From positions 124,486-188,485 of the forward strand of contig JAVSML010024350.1 in NCBI GenBank assembly GCA_038503035.1: a DNA stretch of 64,000 nt, read 5' to 3'. Origin of the DNA: Crocodylus rhombifer. Its lineage: Eukaryota; Chordata; Crocodylia; Crocodylidae. The position numbers and the translations under genes are program-made. Numbering within the stretch: the first letter of the stretch is position 1; every line of letters begins with the position of its first letter. This document shows, in pieces, positions 57,718 through 64,000 of this stretch. Below the pieces are notes generated by a model. That model did not search any database. It was not told the origin of the DNA and saw only the letters and a list, made by a program, of their open reading frames with translations.

Positions 57718-59005
57718 CATAGAATCATTGAATCATAGAAGTTGGGTCAGAAGGGACCTTGTAGATCTTCAAGTCCGCCCCCCAGCCTGGGCAGGAGAAA
57801 AACTGGGCTCAAATGATTCCAGCAAGGTAGGCATCAAGCCTCTTCTTAAAGACCCCCAGGGTAGGAGCCAGCACCACTTCCCTTGGAAGTTGGTTCCAGA
57901 TCCTAGCCACCCTGACCATGAAGTAGTTCTTACGGATGTCTAATCTAAACCTCCTCTCCAACAACTTGTGGCCGTTATTCCTTGTTATGCCAGGGGCGCT
58001 CAGGGAAACAAGGTCTCTCCCAAACCCTTCTGGTCCCCCTAGTGAGTTTATAGACAGTCACCAGGTCCCCCCTCAGCCTTCTCTTGTGAAGGCTGAACAG
58101 GTTCAGGTCCCGCAGTCTCTCATTGTAGGGCCTGCCCTGTTGTCCCGAGATCATGCAGGTGGCCTCCCCTGGACCCTTTCAATGTTGTCCACATCCCTCC
58201 TGAAGTGGGGCGCACAGAACTGGACGCAGGACTCCAGCTGTGGCCTGACCAGTGCCGCATAGAGGGGGAGGATCACCTCCCTGGGCCTGCTGGAGATGCA
58301 CCTGTGGATGCACGACAAGGTCTGGTTAGCCCTGCCAACTGTGACCTCGCATTGTCGGCCCATGTTCATCTTGGAGTCAATAATGACTCCCAGATCCCTT
58401 TCTGCCTCTGTGCTCTCAAGAAGGGAGTTTCCTATTCTATAAGTGTGCTGCTGGTTTCTACTGCCCACGTGCAGCACCCTGCACTTGTCAGTATTGAAAC
58501 ACATCCTGTTTATGTCAGCCCACTCCTGTAACCCATCCAGGTCTTGTTGCAGTCTTTCCCTCCCTACTAGCGTGCTCACCTCACCCCAAATTTTGGTATC
58601 ATCAGCAAATTTGAACAGGGTGCTTTTCACCCTGTCGTCCAAATCACTGATGAAGATGTTGAGCAGTGCAGGCCCAAGGACCGAGCCCTGGGGGACCCCA
58701 CTGCCCACGTCCCTCCAGGTTGAACATGACCCGTCCACCACCACTCTCTGTGTGTGGTCCTCCAGCCAGTTGGCGACACGTCTGACTGTGTGGGTGTCGA
58801 CACCACAGCCCCCAGTTTCTTAATGAGAACGGGGTGAGAGACAGTGTCGAAGGCCTTCCGCAAGTCCAGAAAAACTACGCCCACTGCTACCCCTGCGTCT
58901 AAGGATTTGGTGACCTGGTCATAGAAGGCCACCAAGTTGGTCTGACAGGACCTGCCGCTAATGAACCCCTGTTGGTTGCCCCTAAGCATAATCTCCCCGC
59001 TGGCC
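57718..59005 (-). mobile_element. CR1 fragment, fourth subfamily
   Basis: Tail AGAATCATTGAATCATAGAA, then minus-strand RT with FADDTKIWGEVS, SRPREVILPLYAALVRPQL and end VQGRPPA. It is very similar to the 3' half of the plus-strand copy at 60095-62831, forming an inverted pair. It is 5'-truncated near GGCCCCTC. Confidence 0.88.
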
Positions 59006-60094
59006 CCTCGTGGACATCTGACTCTGTTAGCGTTGTCTGTGGGGTTAGGTGTTACCCTAGGCAACTGGTGCCTCCCGAGTCTGCAGGGGCACCCGCAGAA
59101 GCCAGCAGCAGGGATGGAGCTGGCGAGCACCCGCAGAAGCTGTCGGTGGCCTTGGTGGCAGGGACATCCCTGTCAGAGGAAGCATGTCCCTCCTACCAGT
59201 TGCCCATGGGTGCTACTGGTCAAGCTGGGCTGCCTTGGTTTGGATGGCCTGTGTATGCTCTCAGGAGACCACCTGTGATGCTGTGCCCTTAACAACCTAA
59301 TTGTTCTAGGAAAAAGACTGTAGGCTTTGGTTCTTAGTGACAAAAAGCTTGACTAAGTTTATAGTCCACAAACAAGCTTAGACACTAATGTCCATGCCCA
59401 GCTGGTCCATGGTATTAGCCGGGTCATTTGCAGGTATGGTGCAGGCATGAACATAAGCCCTATGCCCAGTCCAAAATGTTAAGAGTTCCCAGGCCTTTTC
59501 TATGCACCAATCAATCAAAACAAAAATTGTGTTTACAACAGACGCTTTCTAGTTCTCACCAGTTACTAAAACATATTTACATGACACAATCCACACCCAG
59601 CTTCTCGCCAGTTAGCGTGACCTTCCCATGAGATATGGCCACCTTTTTACTGATCTTTGTTTTGGAGCTCTGTACTGGTTTTATTAATTCATTCTCTATC
59701 TGTTGGCCTTGGAGGCACCTCTAAAACTAAGGAGCTACTTTTTCAGCACTTCTGGGCAAGCCAGGTGTGATGGTGGGCCTAGTTTTGTATTTACTGGCAT
59801 CTTCTTTTCAGAGCAGGCTGTTTTCAGGGCATTCATATGACTTGTATATGCACTGATTAATTATTACATTAATCCATACTCCAGTGAGGCCTACACATCC
59901 CACTTCTTTCCCAAGGATTGTTTTTTAAGTCTATGAAGTAGTTCTCATCTGTAGCCTACAGACAGAAGTGAGCGAGCTGTTGAGGGTGGGGTTGCTTGCT
60001 GAGCCCTGGCTGGTCCCAGTGTCAATATAACTTGCCAATATATGGAGCTGAAAACAAACCTGCAAGGAAGCCTTCTGGGATTAGCATCTTTGTC
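59006..60094. other. intergenic DNA, nothing recognised
   Basis: About 1.1 kb between two inverted CR1 copies. There are no convincing exons or repeats. Confidence 0.55.
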
Positions 60095-62831
60095 CCAAGA
60101 CTGGGCAGTTAGCATTAGGGGCTATAGGCTTTACAAGCGGGATTGAGAAGGAAGGAAAGGTGGGGGTGTGGCACTCTATGTCAGGGAACACTACACATCC
60201 TCTGCCAGCAGAATGGGGTCAGAGGAAGGGCAGACTGAAGTGCTCTGGGTTAAGATTCAAGGGGACCGTGGGGAGAGCGATTTGACAGTGGGGGTCTACT
60301 ACAGACCCCCAACCAAGGGGAGGAGCTGGACCGGGAATTTTCGGGCCAACTTGCAGAGGCACTTAAGGCAAGGGATGTAGTTGTCATGGGTGATTTTAAT
60401 TACCCGGACATCTGCTGGGAGGAACAGTCAGCCAGGACGGACCGTTCCAGGAGGTTCCTAGCTGAGATACAGGACCTCCACTTAACCCAGGAGGTGCACG
60501 GTCCCACCAGAGGAAACGCCCTGTTGGACCTGGTCCTGGCCACAGGCGATGACCTGGTCAGGGGCCTCCAGGTCCTTGACCACCTGGGCGACAGCGATCA
60601 TTGCTTGCTGGAATTCACCATCCAGCGCAAGGTGCCAAGGGCCTGCAGCAAGACGGTAGCCCTAGACTTTAGGAGGGCCAACTTCAACAAGCTGAGGAGA
60701 CTAGTGGGGGAGGCGCTGGGGTCCTTGAGGGCAGGGGAACTCAGTGTCCAGGACGAGTGGTCGTTCCTTAAGGAAACGATACTCAGGGCCCAAGGGGAGT
60801 CCATCCCAACAAGATGCAAGGGGGGCAAGAGTGCCCGAAAGCCCCCCTGGCTCACCAAGGATGTCCAGGAATGCCTGCTTGCCAAAAAGTCGGCGTTCAC
60901 CCGGTGGAAGTGGGGTGCTATCTCCAAAGAGGAGTATACCTCCTCTGCTCGGGCCTGTAGGGGGGCTGTCAGGAAAGCTAAGGCGGACATAGAGCTAGGA
61001 CTAGTGTCCAAGATCAAGGGTAATAAAAAGTCCTTTTTCAAATACATAGGGAGGATGAAGAAAGCACCGGGTAACGTGGGGCCCCTGCAAAGTACGCTGG
61101 GCGATCTGGTGGTTGCGCCAGAGGAGAAAGCGGAACTCTTTAACCAATTCTTCACGTCCATTTTCTTGTGCAGGGACCGGGACTTCCCCGCTGTGATGCC
61201 AGACGGACTCGAGGGGAACGCCTCCAGACCTCAGGTTGGGGAGGACTGGGTTAGAGAGCTTCTGGAGGGGCTGGACGTGTTCAAGTCAGCGGGTCCAGAT
61301 GCTCTCCACTCCAGGGTGTTGAGGGAGCTAGCTGGGGTTATTGCAGGGCCCTTGGCACAGCTCTACGAGCACTTGTGGTGCTCCGGCCAGGTGCCGGATG
61401 ACTGGAAGATAGCTAACATGGTCCCCATCTTCAAAAAAGGGAAGAAAGAGGACCCGGGCAACTATAGGCCCGTCAGTCTTACCTCTATCCTTGGGAAACT
61501 CTTTGAGAAGATCCTCAAGGAGCACATCTGTGATGGGTAGGCTTCAGGGATGATGCTCAAGGGCAACCAGCATGGTTTCATTAGGGGCAGGTCATGTCAA
61601 ACCAACCTGATTGCCTTTTATGATGAGGTCACAAAGGCAATGGATGCAGGTGTTGCTGTGGATGTGGTCTTTCTAGACTTCAGCAAGGCCTTTGACACCG
61701 TCTCCCACCCCATCCTCATTAAAAAACTAGGCGACTGTGGCATTGATGCCTACACAGTCAGATGGATTGCAGATTGGCTCAAGGGTCGTACTCAGAGGGC
61801 GGTGGTGGATGGGACATATTCGACCTGTGGGGAAGTGGGCAGCGGAGTCCCCCAGGGCTCGGTCCTTGGGCTTGCGCTGTTCAATTTCTTCATCAGTGAT
61901 TTGGACGATGGGGTGAATTACAACCTGTTCAAATTTGCTGATGATACCAAAATTTGGGGTGAGGTGAGCACGCTAGTAGGGAGGGAAAGACTGCAACAAG
62001 ACCTGGATGGGTTACAGGAGTGGGCTGACATAAACAGGATGTGTTTCAATACTGACAAGTGCAGGGTGCTGCACGTGGGCAGTAGAAACCAGCAGCACAC
62101 TTATAGAATGGGAAACTCCCTTCTTGAGAGCACAGAGGCAGAAAGGGATCTTGGAGTCATTACTGACTCCAAGATGAACATGGGCCAACAATGCGAGGTC
62201 ACGGTTGGCAGGGCTAACCAGACCTTGTCGTGCATCCATAGGTGCATCTCCAGCAGGCCCAGGGAGGTGATCCTCCCCCTCTATGCGGCACTGGTCAGGC
62301 CACAGCTGGAGTCCTGCGTCCAGTTCTGTGCGCCCCACTTCAGGAGGGATGTGGACAACATTGAAAGGGTCCAGAGGAGGCCACCCGCATGATCCAGGGA
62401 CTACAGGGCAGACCCTACAGTGAAAGACCTGCAGGACCTGAACCTGTTCAGCCTTCACAAGAGAAGGCTGAGGGGGGACCTGGTGACTGTCTACAAACTC
62501 ACTAGGGGGGACCAGAAGGGTTTAGGGGAGACACTGTTTCCCCTAGCGCCCCTGGCATAACAGGGAACAATGGACACAAGTTATTAGAGAGTAGATTTAG
62601 ATTAGACATCCATAAGAACTACTTCACAGTCAGGGCGGCTAGGAGCTGGAACCAACTTCCAAGGGAAGTGGTGCTGGCTCCTACCCTGGGGATCTTTAAG
62701 AAGAGGCTTGATGACTCCCTGGCTGGACTCATTTGAGTCCAGTCTTTTCTTCTGCCCAGGCAGGGGGGTCGGACTTGAAGATCTACAAGGTCCCTTCTGA
62801 CCCGACTTCTATGATTCTATGATTCTATGAT
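60095..62831 (+). mobile_element. most complete CR1 LINE of the window (endonuclease and RT), 2.7 kb
   Basis: It starts in the endonuclease region (the VALYVREHY-type reading appears at 60168) and runs through endonuclease, linker, RT and 3' end, finishing with three TTCTATGA-type repeats (62807-62831). The 5' end is missing. It has fewer disabling changes than any other copy here and so is probably the youngest long one. Confidence 0.93.
60386..62392 (+). pseudogene. CR1 ORF2, nearly intact, one internal stop
   Basis: A single frame of 668 codons with one TAG at 61538-61540. Endonuclease motifs: MGDFNYPDICWEE at the start and LGDSDHCLLEF. RT motifs: [78 protein letters not shown] and the catalytic FADD (61934-61945) intact. 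A frameshift near 60380 separates the first endonuclease part (60168-60380). The frame ends at VQRRPPA because of the one-base deletion shared with related copies. Confidence 0.92.
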
Positions 62832-62869
62832 CTTGCTGTGACTTTTGGCACAATATGTACTTGCCTTGT

Positions 62870-62915
62870 GATCCAATGAAGGCAGATTGCTTGATCCAAT
62901 GAAGGTAGATCGCTC
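62870..62915 (+). repeat. 23-bp tandem duplication
   Basis: GATCCAATGAAGGCAGATTG at 62870 and GATCCAATGAAGGTAGATCG at 62893 are two adjacent units with two or three differences, just after the CR1 end. Confidence 0.8.
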
Positions 62916-62936
62916 AGGAAGAGGACTAAATTCAGG

Positions 62937-62982
62937 TGGAGGGGGAGGGGGAAGGGGAGGGAAAGGGAGGGGAGCGGAGGGG
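62937..62982 (+). repeat. G-rich purine tract, potential G-quadruplex
   Basis: Seven or more G runs of three to six separated by one to three A (GGGGGAGGGGGAAGGGGAGG and onward). It satisfies the usual G-quadruplex pattern on the plus strand. Confidence 0.75.
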
Positions 62983-63947
62983 CCTCCCCATATGTATAAG
63001 TGCTTAAAGCTAGGATTCCAATGCAAGTTCCCACCCTGTGTGCTGAACTGTGGAGAAAGGCTTGAATCTGCCACCAAACTTGGTGGCCATACAAAACAGA
63101 AGGGACCCTCTTCAGTGCTACCAGCTTCCAACACAGTAACAGAGATGCATCTCTGGATCTCCCTTGCTGTGGTGCTGGTGGATTATTTTCCATTCTTTTC
63201 CTCTAATAACCAACAGCTAGAAGGGACTTATCCTTCTGGTTTAGCCCTCCCTTGTGTTTGAGAATATGTAGGCCTTGAAAGCCAGCTGCAGAATCTTCTC
63301 CCACTTATTAACCTTGGGTCTAGTGAGAGTGGTGTGAAATGCAGGATGTGCTACTTACTGCTCTACAGTGTCTGATCTATTGCTGCTGCTTTAAGAGATG
63401 ATGTGTTTTGTCCTTGAACTAATCTTGTCCTCAAAGTTCTCAAGTATATTAAAGAAATCAACCAAGTCACACAGATGAACAGCCCCAGACTGGCTTCCTT
63501 TGTTAAATTTTATTTTCAACTTTGAAATAGTCTGGGAACCTGTTTTCTAATTCATCTGACCCCAGTCATCCAAAAAAGTCTAATGTTAATTGCTGGGTAT
63601 AGTTTAAATTCATTGCATTATCTAGTCCAGAACAATGAGAGACTCTCAATAATACAATTCTTGAATGTCCTGTTGGATGGAATGGTTTTTTTCTATGCCT
63701 TTTGCTGGCTGACCTGAACAATATAACCTATTTGATAAAGTAAGAATAGTATCCTGAAATATATCTCCTTCTGAGTTTGGATATACTGTGCTGGACAAAG
63801 CACAAGGGAAATCAGTAAGCACAAATATCCTAATAATGCAAGTAATCAAATAACTAAGATGCTTAATGTGATTGTAAGATTGTGCAAGGTGGATTTGTTT
63901 TATGTCGTCCCAGTATTTTGCTCCAGACTCTCTGCTTTTGTTTAAAC
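62983..63947. other. intergenic DNA, nothing recognised
   Basis: About 1 kb, AT-richer than the rest of the window. No exon or repeat is recognised. Confidence 0.55.
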
Positions 63948-64000
63948 CAGGAGTGTCAAACTCATCCTGGGCTGAATCTGGACTGCAAAGGCTCCTCTTG
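63948..64000. mobile_element. left end of a hAT-like element, cut by the window
   Basis: CAGGAGTGTCAAACTCATCC then GGGCTGAATCTGGACTGCAA is the terminus type also seen (inverted) at 28767. Confidence 0.45.

Overview
The window is vertebrate nuclear DNA, most likely from a crocodilian. It holds one gene with 16 exons spread over about 25 kb, a CpG-rich promoter, and many CR1 LINEs. Many of the CR1 copies end in ATGAAATCT- or ATTCTATGA-type repeats, and there are also hAT-type and foldback DNA elements. The repertoire fits crocodilians best. A turtle is less likely, and no species call is possible from sequence alone.

The only confidently supported protein-coding gene is EIF2B5 (eIF2B epsilon, the catalytic subunit of the guanine-nucleotide exchange factor for eIF2). 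It lies on the minus strand from the ATG at 30276 to the stop at 5597. All 16 coding exons were placed by reading splice sites and frames. Their lengths sum to 2127 nt (708 codons plus stop), with every splice phase consistent, so the locus looks intact. The promoter side (30277-30560) is TATA-less, with tandem ETS motifs and NRF1 palindromes. At the left edge (1-60) a second GC-box cluster and CpG-rich DNA may be the promoter of the next gene. In mammals that gene is DVL3, but no DVL3 coding sequence is visible here.

Region by region: 1-5.1 kb is intergenic, with a minisatellite, a foldback MITE, a hAT copy interrupted by a palindromic element, and two CR1 tails. EIF2B5 occupies 5.1-30.3 kb; its introns carry hAT copies, CR1 tails and a 2-kb CR1 inserted between exons 5 and 6. 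The rest, 30.6-64 kb, is intergenic and about half transposon.

The most striking structures are in the intergenic right half. A 6-kb nest at 34783-40785 has a minus-strand CR1 split by a plus-strand CR1, which is itself split by a third CR1. The same host CR1 is also split by a solo LTR flanked by a 5-bp duplication. At 43726-44574 a CR1 insertion has its empty site preserved in a diverged duplicate at 49.7 kb. At 57.7-62.8 kb two closely related CR1 copies form a 1.3-kb inverted pair. Five CR1 copies of two subfamilies share the same one-base deletion near the end of the reverse-transcriptase ORF, which suggests it was present in the source element rather than being decay. The EIF2B5 protein carries Cys at the position of human Arg113, a known leukodystrophy residue.
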